A DNA stretch of 64,000 bases from Candidatus Proruminimicrobium quisquiliarum (GTDB lineage Bacteria; Elusimicrobiota; Endomicrobiia; Endomicrobiales; Endomicrobiaceae), in contig JAHDRN010000009.1 in the NCBI GenBank assembly GCA_018433245.1, positions 124,001 to 188,000 of the forward strand, read 5' to 3'. The notes under the pieces are model-generated. The model saw only the letters and a program-made list of their open reading frames with translations, did not search any database and was not told the DNA's origin. A program made the position numbers and the translations under genes. Positions 25,909 through 34,251 of this stretch are shown one piece after another (position 1 is the first letter of the stretch; each line of letters opens with the position of its first letter).

Positions 25909-27978
25909 TTATTTCAACAATTCATACTGGAATAATTTTTTTTCAATAAAATTGGCATGATATTTATCTAATTCTTTCTTTAATTGTTTAATTAAATCGT
26001 CAATATCGCCACTATTGTTATATTTTTTTATCATAACCATTTTGCCTGTCTTATCTTTTCTACCAGATGGGATATCAATATTTATATCTTGTTCTATTTG
26101 TTTTAAACCATATTTATAATTTGAATTATATTCCGTTTTTGTTTTTACTTTTATAAGCAATTTATTCCACAAAGTCAATATATTGGTATCTTCTTTATCT
26201 AATTTAACGATTTTAAGCAATTTGTCAGCATGCGTATTTTGATATAAGCATAATTGATTTATTATATCCTCATTACTTTTGCATTGACTTTTATCTGTCA
26301 AACAACTCCATATAAAGCACCGTTTCAAAAAATCTGTGTCTTGTTGATACTTGATGCCACCATCTGCTGATTTCATAATCACTTCAATCTCTGTATAATC
26401 TTTGCACTTGTAACAATTTGCTATCCATAAAGGAAGTTGTTGTAAAATATTATCATCGCCAAGTTTGTATGCTTTTTGAACCTTACAATATTTTGCATAA
26501 GCCCCAATATCATTTACTAATTTACCATTATCTGTTTTAGGCATATTACTTAAATTAAACAAATAGACAAATGGGGTTTGTTTTGTATCATTTAATAATA
26601 TTTTTGGATTGTTAAATATTTTTTTTATTTTTGTATTTTTCCCAAAATCATTCATTAATTCTAAAATAAGATTTTGTTCATCTTTATTTTCCCAATAAAT
26701 AAGTGTTATACAGCCTTCGCTTGCATTGAAATGCTTCCTGTTACAACAATGTCCTTTTATAAATTTTTTATCCACTATATGCTGCGATTTCCAATATTTA
26801 ATTGGGCTATACGCAATATAGTAATCAGTTTTTATTATATTAAATGCTTTCCATATAAATAAATTCGCTAGATCTCTATTAACATTTTTTGTATCGAATT
26901 TATACTCTCCCATTTTTTTATACATATAGATATCTTTAACTGTAAATGTGGCTTTCCCTTTGCTTGCATTCCCCTGTGGTTCAACAAATGGCGGATTTTC
27001 TAACATTATTATTTTCGTTTTTTTTCTATCAATATTTTGCTCCAACCAACTTAATAAATAATTATTAAAGTTTTCACTTAAAGCATCACCATCTAACAAT
27101 AACCCATCTTGATCTCTATGTTGACTTGAATGTGGAATTATCATTTTTACTCTACCTTCATAAAGCCCTTTTAACGTAGTCCATTCCGTATAATCATAGG
27201 TATTTAATATTGTATGTTCCAACCATTCATTTTCAAAAAACTTTTCCAAATTTCCTGTCCCTGCACATGTATCTATTATCAAATAATCAAATCCTGCGAT
27301 TTTAATATTTTCTATGCACTCTTTTAAATATTGAGTTGAAATTTTAACATATTGATCTGGTGTAAAATATGCCCCCAGTCGTTTTTTAAGCAAAGAACAA
27401 CCCAACATATTCATATTAAAAGTAAGCCAATTGTTTTGAGTTCTATCGGTTTCTTCTCTAGCAATCTGTTCATCCCATTCAAAAGGATAAATATATAATT
27501 CTTGCGGATTTATAAATTCTGTTTTTACTTCTTCTTTGTTTGCATCTTTATGTTTTTTACAATATTCATTATTGTACGAAACTATACTTTCTTCACATAT
27601 CCAACCCTTTGAATATTGGTTGATCGTTGAATTAATTAAATCTTTAAAATCTACTGGTCTTACCCAAACATCAGTTTTTATTTTTTGTAAAGTTATTATG
27701 CCTTCTTTATTGGTTGAAATATTATATAGATTAAATTTTCTTTGGTTTATATCTAATGCAACTGCCTTTGATGGAATGTCAGTTGCAATGGTATTGTATG
27801 CTCTAATATACCTTTTGATTTGGGTTTCAACTTCTGTATAGGATTTAATTTCTAATTTCATTTCAAACAATATCCCATATATTTTACCATCTGTGTTACA
27901 AGAATAATCTGGATTTATTTCTATTTCTTCCCAAAAATCCTGCATCCCTTCTATTTCAGATTTATAAATCTTTTTCAT
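25909..27978 (-). CDS. Type IIG-like restriction-modification protein (DNA adenine methyltransferase with N-terminal nuclease-like domain)
   Basis: 689 residues. The methyltransferase motifs are LGAYFTPDQYV (201-211), motif I IDTCAGTGNLEKFF (235-248) and motif IV LENPPFVEP (327-335), the NPPF form of N6-adenine enzymes of the Eco57I/type IIG group. The N-terminus has GKIYGILFEMKLEI with D30...E39-x-K41, compatible with a PD-(D/E)xK nuclease, so restriction and modification may be in one chain. A target-recognition domain would be C-terminal but is not recognised. RBS GGGG lies upstream. No separate nuclease or specificity gene is present. The gene is flanked by the island repeats. Confidence 0.82.
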   Translation of the reverse strand: MKKIYKSEIEGMQDFWEEIEINPDYSCNTDGKIYGILFEMKLEIKSYTEVETQIKRYIRAYNTIATDIPSKAVALDINQRKFNLYNISTNKEGIITLQKIKTDVWVRPVDFKDLINSTINQYSKGWICEESIVSYNNEYCKKHKDANKEEVKTEFINPQELYIYPFEWDEQIAREETDRTQNNWLTFNMNMLGCSLLKKRLGAYFTPDQYVKISTQYLKECIENIKIAGFDYLIIDTCAGTGNLEKFFENEWLEHTILNTYDYTEWTTLKGLYEGRVKMIIPHSSQHRDQDGLLLDGDALSENFNNYLLSWLEQNIDRKKTKIIMLENPPFVEPQGNASKGKATFTVKDIYMYKKMGEYKFDTKNVNRDLANLFIWKAFNIIKTDYYIAYSPIKYWKSQHIVDKKFIKGHCCNRKHFNASEGCITLIYWENKDEQNLILELMNDFGKNTKIKKIFNNPKILLNDTKQTPFVYLFNLSNMPKTDNGKLVNDIGAYAKYCKVQKAYKLGDDNILQQLPLWIANCYKCKDYTEIEVIMKSADGGIKYQQDTDFLKRCFIWSCLTDKSQCKSNEDIINQLCLYQNTHADKLLKIVKLDKEDTNILTLWNKLLIKVKTKTEYNSNYKYGLKQIEQDINIDIPSGRKDKTGKMVMIKKYNNSGDIDDLIKQLKKELDKYHANFIEKKLFQYELLK

Positions 27979-28104
27979 TTCCCCAATCCTTCATTTTAAT
28001 TTTGCATTAACAACCCATAATGCCAATTATAAAATAAATGCATTTATATTGTTCTGTTATATTTTACTGAAATATGATGATAAAAGCCATATTGTTTTTT
28101 CTAG

Positions 28105-28220
28105 AACAGTGCAATGGGCGGTACATATGGAGCAAATTACAAAGGTGCAGCATAAAATCATAAATCGGAATTAAAAATTCAGCGGAAAGTTTTTACGAAG
28201 GATTTTAAGATGATTTTTGA
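28105..28220. repeat. Island repeat, copy B (right of restriction gene)
   Basis: Direct-orientation partner of 25671-25833, with the same 29-base core at 28130-28158. The following 100 bases to the tRNA-Lys are GC-richer and non-coding. Confidence 0.8.
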
Positions 28221-28321
28221 TTTTCTTTTGGACGAGGTATACCTAGCACAGCCGAGCGGCAGCGAGCACGGTATCCGAAGTTCAAAAAAAATTGAAAAGG
28301 GCTTAAAAGACGAGTAAAAAG

Positions 28322-28394
28322 TGCGCCATATAGGAATCGAACCTATAACCTAACGGTTAAGAGCCGTTTGCTCTACCAATTGAGCTAATGGCGC
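28322..28394 (-). tRNA. tRNA-Lys (anticodon CTT)
   Basis: Minus strand: acceptor GCGCCAT/ATGGCGC, D-stem GCTC/GAGC, anticodon stem AACGG/CCGTT with loop CTCTTAA, T-loop TTCGATT, discriminator A. No encoded CCA. Confidence 0.95.
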
Positions 28395-28605
28395 ATCTAA
28401 AAGAAGTCGCTGTTGTATTTTTACGAAGTATTTTTGCTTTTCTGCCATTGTCAGCATAAACCAAAAATCCTCTCTGACTTTTTTGTGCAGTATTTTTATT
28501 TTTTTGCTAGGCGTTGAGGTGTGAGCGTGTACTGTAAAGGGCGGAGCCCGAGGTACCCGAACACCGAAACAACACCGCAAAAAATAAAAAGACAAAACAA
28601 AAAAG
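28395..28605. other. Spacer between tRNA genes
   Basis: No supported gene. The 81-residue frame across it is a translation of the tRNA-Lys gene and its flank. The TTTTTACGAAGTATTTTT at its left resembles the tail of the island repeat. Confidence 0.5.
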
Positions 28606-28679
28606 TGCCCAATAGAGGATTCGAACCTCTGACCCCTTCCATGTCAAGGAAGTACTCTAACCAGCTGAGCTAACTGGGC
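28606..28679 (-). tRNA. tRNA-Val (anticodon GAC)
   Basis: Minus strand: acceptor GCCCAGT/ATTGGGC, anticodon stem CTTCC/GGAAG with loop TTGACAT, T-loop TTCGAAT, discriminator A. Confidence 0.94.
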
Positions 28680-28697
28680 ATTTTATACATATATATA

Positions 28698-28770
28698 AGG
28701 TGTGGGTCGGAATTGAACCGACACAAGGCAGTTTTGCAGACTGTCCCCTTAGCCATTCGGGCACCACACC
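28698..28770 (-). tRNA. tRNA-Cys (anticodon GCA)
   Basis: Minus strand: acceptor GGTGTGG/CCACACC, anticodon loop CTGCAAA with stem CAGT/ACTG (outermost pair A-C mismatched), T-loop TTCAATT, discriminator T as usual for tRNA-Cys. Confidence 0.93.
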
Positions 28771-28860
28771 AAATCCGATTTGAATGAACGGACAAGAAGT
28801 ATATAAAAAAAACGTTGAACAGTCAAACATTTACGGCATTTTTAAGACACTGTTTGAGAG

Positions 28861-28889
28861 TTGACACGAAAATTTGTAATTGATAGAAT
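28861..28889 (+). promoter_or_regulatory. Promoter of ppdK
   Basis: TTGACA (28861-28866), 17-base spacer, TAGAAT (28884-28889), leaving a leader of about 68 bases before the ATG. Confidence 0.75.
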
Positions 28890-28963
28890 GAACGCTAAAT
28901 TATATTAAAAATTAAAATATTTATTGTCTTCTTGTCAAAAAAAATATATAAAGGAGTTAGTCA

Positions 28964-31699
28964 ATGGCTAAGTTTGTTTATTTTTTCGGCGGCGGCAAAG
29001 CAGACGGTAACGGCAGTATGAAAAATCTTTTGGGCGGAAAGGGCGCAAATCTTGCAGAAATGGCGGGACATAAAGCTCTTAAACTTCCGGTACCTCCGGG
29101 ATTCACTATCACGACGGAAGTTTGCACTTATTATTACGATAACAAAAAGAAATATCCGAAGGAACTTGCAAAACAAGTTGAAACTGCTCTTAAAAACGTT
29201 GAAAAAGTTATGGGCAAAAAATTCGGCGATGTAAAAGATCCTTTGCTCGTATCAGTAAGATCCGGAGCAAGATCATCCATGCCCGGAATGATGGAAACTG
29301 TTTTAAACGTAGGTCTTACCACAAAAACAATCCCCGGCTTAATTGAAAAAACAAAAAATGAAAGATTCGTATATGATGCATACAGAAGACTTATAATGAT
29401 GTATTCCGACGTCGTTATGGAAAAAGCAGGCGGAATTGAACCTGCCGACGATATGGGCATCAGAAAACAGCTCGAAAGAATAATGGATGCGGCAAAAAAA
29501 GAAAAAGGCGCAAAACAAGATACGGATTTGAACACCGAAGACTTAAAGACTCTTTGCGAAAAATTTAAAGCAAAAGTAAAAGAAGTTTTGGGAAAAGCAT
29601 TCCCTGACGATCCGATGGAACAGCTCTGGGGCGGAATCTCAGCCGTATTTTCTTCATGGAACGGAAAAAGAGCAATCGCTTACAGAAAAATTGAAGGAAT
29701 TCCGGATGAATGGGGTACGGCAGTTAACGTTCAGTCCATGGTATTCGGAAATATGGGAACATCGTCTGCAACCGGCGTTGCTTTCACAAGAAATCCCGGA
29801 AACGGCGATTCAAGATTCTACGGAGAATATCTGGTCAATGCACAGGGTGAAGACGTTGTTGCAGGTATAAGAACTCCTGCTCCTATCAACGAAGCTTCAA
29901 AGAGCATACAGAACCAGACAGAAAAAACTCTTGAAGAAGTTATGCCTAAAGCGTATAAAGAGCTTTTTGCAATACAGAAGAAACTTGAAAAACATTATAA
30001 AGACATGCAGGACATAGAATTTACCGTCCAGGAAGGAGTACTCTGGATGCTTCAGTGCAGAATCGGAAAGAGAAACGGTCCGGCTGCGGTAAAAATGGCG
30101 CTTGATATGTACAAAGAAAAGCTTATAACCAAAGATGAAGCCGTTATGAGAGTTTCTCCGGCTCAGCTTGACGAACTTCTGCATCCTATCATAGAGCCTA
30201 AGAATGAAGCAAACGCAAAAATCATAGCAAAAGGTCTTCCTGCAGGTCCCGGCGGAGCAAGCGGAGCCATAGTATTTTCAGCCGAAGACGCTGTTAAAGC
30301 GGCCGAAGCAGGCAAGAAAGTTATTCTCGTAAGAGAAGAAACAAACCCTGAAGACGTTGAAGGTATGAGAGCGGCTCAGGCTGTTCTTACGGCAAGAGGC
30401 GGTATGACTTCGCACGCTGCTCTTGTTGCAAGAGGCTGGGGCAAATGCTGTATAGTAGGCTGCAGTGACATAGAAGTAAACTTAAGCAAAAAGATTATGA
30501 CACTCGGCGGAAAAGAATATAAAGAAGGCGATTTTATAACTCTTAACGGAACAAAAGGAAACGTTTACGAAGGCTCACTGGCCATGGTTGACGCGACAAA
30601 TAATACGCAACTGTTTGATTTCTTGAAACTCTGCGATTCAGTTAAAAAACTTAAAGTAAGAACAAACGCGGACACTCCTTCAGACGCAAAAAAAGCAAGA
30701 CTTTTCGGAGCAGAGGGCATCGGTCTTTTCAGAACGGAACATATGTTCTACGGAGAAAATTCGGATAAGCCGTTGTTTGCTTTGAGAAAAATGATTGTTT
30801 CAAAAACAGTTGAAGAAAGAAAGAAAGCTTTGGCTGAACTTTTCCCTTTCATTAAGGACAGCATTAAGGGCACTTTGGAAGCTATGGACGGATACGCGGT
30901 AACAGTAAGACTTTTGGATCCGCCTTTACACGAATTTATTCCGAGAGAAAAAGCGCAGCAGGAAGTTATCGCAAAGAGCTTAAACATCAGTCTTAACGAA
31001 TTCCAGAAAAGAGCGGAAGCTCTCCATGAAAGCAACCCGATGATGGGCCACAGAGGCGTAAGACTCGGCGTAACTTATCCTGAAATAACTGAAGCTCAGG
31101 TAAGAGCTATATTTGAAGTATCTGCCGAACTTTTGGCAAAAGGCAAAAAAGTATATCCTGAAATAATGGTTCCCGTAGTATGTTCCGAAAACGAACTTAA
31201 ACACCAGAAAGCCATTGTTGAAAAAGTATACAAAGAAGTATGCGAAGCAAAAAAAGTAAAAAAGATTCCTTATATGTTCGGTACTATGATAGAAATACCG
31301 AGAGCCGCATTATTGGCTGACAAACTTGCCGAAACGGCGGAATTCTTCTCGTTCGGTACAAACGACCTTACGCAGATGACTTTCGGTTTTTCAAGAGACG
31401 ATATGGGCGGATTTATCGGTGACTATCTCGGCAACAAGATTCTCGCAAACGATCCTTTCCAGACTATAGACCAGAACGGAGTAGGCCAGCTTATTAAGAC
31501 CGGTCTTACTTTGGGCAGAAAACAGAGAAAAGACATGAAGATAGGTATTTGCGGAGAACACGGCGGAGAACCGAAATCGGTTGAATTCTGCCACAATGCC
31601 GGGCTGACTTACGTTTCCTGCTCTCCTTTCAGAGTTCCTATAGCAAGACTTGCGGCGGCCCAGGCGGCGGTAAAACAGGCTAAAGCAAAGAAAAAATAA
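28964..31699 (+). CDS. ppdK: Pyruvate, phosphate dikinase
   Basis: Interconverts pyruvate, ATP and Pi with PEP, AMP and PPi. In anaerobes it often runs in the glycolytic direction to gain ATP from PPi. 911 residues, the typical length. The N-terminal ATP-grasp domain has GGKGANLAEMA and VSVRSGARSSMPGMMETVLN. The swivelling domain has the phosphohistidine in GGMTSHAALVARGWGKCCIVG. The TIM-barrel PEP domain has GIGLFRTEHMF, GTNDLTQMTFG and the catalytic cysteine CGEHGG. RBS AAAGGAG. It has a consensus promoter and little of the AT-drift of the island next door. Confidence 0.98.
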   Translation: MAKFVYFFGGGKADGNGSMKNLLGGKGANLAEMAGHKALKLPVPPGFTITTEVCTYYYDNKKKYPKELAKQVETALKNVEKVMGKKFGDVKDPLLVSVRSGARSSMPGMMETVLNVGLTTKTIPGLIEKTKNERFVYDAYRRLIMMYSDVVMEKAGGIEPADDMGIRKQLERIMDAAKKEKGAKQDTDLNTEDLKTLCEKFKAKVKEVLGKAFPDDPMEQLWGGISAVFSSWNGKRAIAYRKIEGIPDEWGTAVNVQSMVFGNMGTSSATGVAFTRNPGNGDSRFYGEYLVNAQGEDVVAGIRTPAPINEASKSIQNQTEKTLEEVMPKAYKELFAIQKKLEKHYKDMQDIEFTVQEGVLWMLQCRIGKRNGPAAVKMALDMYKEKLITKDEAVMRVSPAQLDELLHPIIEPKNEANAKIIAKGLPAGPGGASGAIVFSAEDAVKAAEAGKKVILVREETNPEDVEGMRAAQAVLTARGGMTSHAALVARGWGKCCIVGCSDIEVNLSKKIMTLGGKEYKEGDFITLNGTKGNVYEGSLAMVDATNNTQLFDFLKLCDSVKKLKVRTNADTPSDAKKARLFGAEGIGLFRTEHMFYGENSDKPLFALRKMIVSKTVEERKKALAELFPFIKDSIKGTLEAMDGYAVTVRLLDPPLHEFIPREKAQQEVIAKSLNISLNEFQKRAEALHESNPMMGHRGVRLGVTYPEITEAQVRAIFEVSAELLAKGKKVYPEIMVPVVCSENELKHQKAIVEKVYKEVCEAKKVKKIPYMFGTMIEIPRAALLADKLAETAEFFSFGTNDLTQMTFGFSRDDMGGFIGDYLGNKILANDPFQTIDQNGVGQLIKTGLTLGRKQRKDMKIGICGEHGGEPKSVEFCHNAGLTYVSCSPFRVPIARLAAAQAAVKQAKAKKK

Positions 31700-31715
31700 A
31701 AGCAGTTTTTTATAT

Positions 31716-31753
31716 CGGGTCGGAAACCGGCTTTAACAGCCGTTTCCGGCCCG
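31716..31753 (+). terminator. GC-rich hairpin between ppdK and OmpA-like gene
   Basis: About 15 base pairs with one bulge: CGGGTCGGAAAC...GGC, loop TTTAACA, GCC-GTTTCCGGCCCG. The following T-tract is weak (CATTTTT), and the next start codon is only 11 bases away. It could be a terminator or an RNA structure controlling that gene. Confidence 0.6.
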
Positions 31754-31764
31754 AAAACATTTTT

Positions 31765-33009
31765 ATGAACAAAATTAAAAATTGTATTTTAGCCGCATTA
31801 TGTTTGTTTACAGGCTCGGCTTATGCCGGCAGTCAGACCGTAATACAGGCCGTTGCTGAAATTCCTCAGCAGACGGCAGTCAATAACAATTCCGTCGTTT
31901 CAACAAAAACAGGCGTTTACAAAGGCGCCGATTTTATTAAAATAACCCTTAAAAACAAACTATTTGCGCCGGGCAATACCGTAAATATGCCGGCAGAACT
32001 TGTTCTTGAAATACAGGTTTTGAATGAAAACGTAAAAGTAAAAAAATGGCGGCTTGACATTATAAATTCAAGAAAAGAAAACGCTTTTACCTCCTCCGGC
32101 GAAACTATTCCCCCTGTTATAACATGGAATGGAATAAAAGACGGCGATATAGCCGAAGGCAAATTTAAATATATATTTACAGTTGAAATATGGAAGAAAG
32201 ACAAAGTTACCGTTGAAGACGGCAATATAACCGTTGACGTTACTCCTCCCCTTGCGCTGTTAAAATCGTCTACGGACGTAGCCGTTATATCCGACGACAG
32301 GCTGTTGGAAAACATCGTGTTTTCTTTAAACATAAGCGACGAAACGGGAGTTGATTTAAACAAAACAACGTTTCAAATTTTAAACGCAAAAAACAATACG
32401 GCGATTAAATCTTGGACTCTTCAAAGCGACGCCCAGCAAAACATAACATGGGACGGCAAAGACGATATTTACGACAGACTTGTTCCCGCCGGAGAATATA
32501 AACCCGTGCTTCAAACAAGCGATACCGCCGGCAACGTAAGCGTTTTTTCAAAAAGCATTTCGGTAATAAAATGCGACGCGCAGGGCAACGTTGAAGACAT
32601 AGTGGTTAAAGAAAAACCGAAAGCTTTGGCGGCTTCCGTAAAAGATACCGTTTTTTTTAAATCGGCAAGCGGCGTTTTGACGGATTCGGCGTTAAAATCG
32701 CTTGAAACCATGACCGCGCTTTTAAAAGAATATCCCGCCAATAACGTTTTAATTGAAGGACATACAGATTCGGTTGAATGCAAAAAAACAAAAAATGATT
32801 TGGAACTTTCAAATAAAAGGGCTCAGGCCGTTTACGATTTTTTTATAAAAAACGGCATCGTTCCCGAAAGACTTCAGGCGGCCGGCTACGGAAAAGCAAA
32901 ACCGGCGGCGCCGAACCAGGATATAAGAACGAGAATTTTAAACAGAAGAGCCGATATTACCGTTTTAAAAATTGACGCAGCTGCCGACGGAATAAATAAG
33001 GCCGATTAA
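31765..33009 (+). CDS. OmpA-family outer-membrane/peptidoglycan-binding protein
   Basis: 414 residues: signal peptide (1-21, ending SAYA); a middle region with two FlgD-like Ig segments (ITWNGIKDGDIAEGKFKYIF and ITWDGKDDIYDRLVPAGEY); and a C-terminal OmpA domain (DTVFFKSASGVLTDSALKSL, VLIEGHTDSVE, LSNKRAQAVYDFFIKNG, RLQAAGYGKAKPAAPN, NRRADITVLK) that binds peptidoglycan. It probably links the outer membrane to the wall. No Shine-Dalgarno is visible; a strong hairpin ends 11 bases before the ATG. Confidence 0.92.
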   Translation: MNKIKNCILAALCLFTGSAYAGSQTVIQAVAEIPQQTAVNNNSVVSTKTGVYKGADFIKITLKNKLFAPGNTVNMPAELVLEIQVLNENVKVKKWRLDIINSRKENAFTSSGETIPPVITWNGIKDGDIAEGKFKYIFTVEIWKKDKVTVEDGNITVDVTPPLALLKSSTDVAVISDDRLLENIVFSLNISDETGVDLNKTTFQILNAKNNTAIKSWTLQSDAQQNITWDGKDDIYDRLVPAGEYKPVLQTSDTAGNVSVFSKSISVIKCDAQGNVEDIVVKEKPKALAASVKDTVFFKSASGVLTDSALKSLETMTALLKEYPANNVLIEGHTDSVECKKTKNDLELSNKRAQAVYDFFIKNGIVPERLQAAGYGKAKPAAPNQDIRTRILNRRADITVLKIDAAADGINKAD

Positions 33010-33036
33010 TTTGCGCACGGGAGGTTGAGATTTTAT

Positions 33037-33297
33037 ATGAAATATGCTATAAAAAAAGGAGTTTTGTGGCAGGAGGTTGACGGAGAGGTTGTAATAGTTG
33101 TTCCCAAAGAAGACCCGATGTACTTAAACGAATCCGGCAGCGTTGTCTGGAAACTGATAGACGGCGGATTGGACGAGTCAAAAATTATAGATAAAATTAC
33201 GGACGATTACGAGGGCGACAGAAAAATTATAGAAAAAGACGTTAAGGCGATAATCTCCGATTTAATAAAAAACAAGTGCATAGAATTAAAAAAATAG
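33037..33297 (+). CDS. PqqD-like small protein
   Basis: 86 residues with the PqqD fold pattern: WQEVDGEVVIVVPK, MYLNESGSVVWKLIDGGLDESKIID, and a C-terminal helix-turn region ending LIKNKCIELKK. PqqD proteins bind precursor peptides and hand them to radical SAM maturases; relatives also act alone. No maturase or precursor peptide is adjacent. The ATG at 33037 is taken because the only alternative, a TTG at 33025, abuts the GGGAGG ribosome site. It lies 27 bases after the OmpA-like gene and 20 before a lipoprotein foldase, so co-expression is likely. Confidence 0.8.
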   Translation: MKYAIKKGVLWQEVDGEVVIVVPKEDPMYLNESGSVVWKLIDGGLDESKIIDKITDDYEGDRKIIEKDVKAIISDLIKNKCIELKK

Positions 33298-33317
33298 AGA
33301 TTTCCCGGGAGAATTAG

Positions 33318-34238
33318 ATGAAAGCCAGCGGTTTTGCGGTATTGATGTTGTTAAGTTGTTTAATGGTTGCCGGTTGCAAACAAAAGGAAGACGTTATAGC
33401 CAAAGTCGGAAATGAAAATATAACGGTTACCAATTTTATTGAAAGAATGGAGGCTACTCCTCCTGCTTATCAGTCTTATATAAATACAGAGCCCGGCAAA
33501 AAACAGTTTATAGATCTTATGGTAAGAGAAAAACTGCTTTTGGAATATGCAAAAAAAGCGGGCGTACATAAAAAAGAAGAATACAAAACAGCGATAAAAG
33601 ATTTCGCCGCGGAACAGAAAAAACAGTTTAAAGATTACGAAGACGGGCTTTTGATAGAAATGTTTTTGAGGGATTTGCAGACGACCTCAATTACGCCGAC
33701 AGAAGACGAAATAAATAAATATTACGAAGAAAACAAAAGCGACTTTACAAATCCCGTAGCCGTCATTGCAAAACATATTCTGGTTCAGTCCAAAGAAGAC
33801 GCCGACGCCGCTCTTGCAAGAATAAAAGGCGGAGAATCTTTTGACAAAGTAGCAAAAGAAGTGTCCACCGACAGAATTTCCGCGGAAAAGGGCGGACTTA
33901 TAGGCCCTTTCAGAAAAGGAGAGCTTGTTCCCGAATTTGAAAAGGCCGTGTTTAATCTTAAAACCAGAGAGATTTCCGAAGTAATAGAAACGCCTTTCGG
34001 ATTTCATATAATCACAAAAGTATCCGAAGAAAAACTGCCTGCCGTAACGGAAGAAACCGCCAAAGCAGAAATTAAGAAATTTCTTTCAAAAACAAAATTT
34101 GAAGGCTGGTTTGACGACAAAAAGAAAACGCTAAACGTTACGGTTGATTATGCCAAACTCAGCGGCATAAAAAATCAGGAAGAAGCGCCGGCTAACGATG
34201 AAAATAAAGATGAAATTTTAGGCGAATTCACCAACTAA
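33318..34238 (+). CDS. Peptidyl-prolyl isomerase lipoprotein (parvulin/PrsA-like)
   Basis: 306 residues. The signal peptide ends in a lipobox (MVAGC, Cys about residue 20), so it is a membrane-anchored foldase. N-terminal SurA/PrsA-like helical chaperone region (residues 27-140), then a parvulin domain: AKHILVQSKEDADAALARIK, SFDKVAKEVSTD, GGLIGPFRKGELVPEFEKAV, TPFGFHIITKV. It helps fold exported proteins. RBS GGGAGAA. It is followed 13 bases later by a second SurA-like gene. Confidence 0.92.
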   Translation: MKASGFAVLMLLSCLMVAGCKQKEDVIAKVGNENITVTNFIERMEATPPAYQSYINTEPGKKQFIDLMVREKLLLEYAKKAGVHKKEEYKTAIKDFAAEQKKQFKDYEDGLLIEMFLRDLQTTSITPTEDEINKYYEENKSDFTNPVAVIAKHILVQSKEDADAALARIKGGESFDKVAKEVSTDRISAEKGGLIGPFRKGELVPEFEKAVFNLKTREISEVIETPFGFHIITKVSEEKLPAVTEETAKAEIKKFLSKTKFEGWFDDKKKTLNVTVDYAKLSGIKNQEEAPANDENKDEILGEFTN

Positions 34239-34251
34239 AAGGAGATAAAAA

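Noticed and set aside
25522-28321. Insertion sequence around the restriction gene
   Set aside because: The flanking repeats are direct and diverged, without terminal inverted repeats or a transposase gene.
28350-28595. 81-residue minus-strand frame with APLAQLVEQTALNR
   Set aside because: This phrase is a translation of the tRNA-Lys gene; such phantom proteins are a known annotation artefact.
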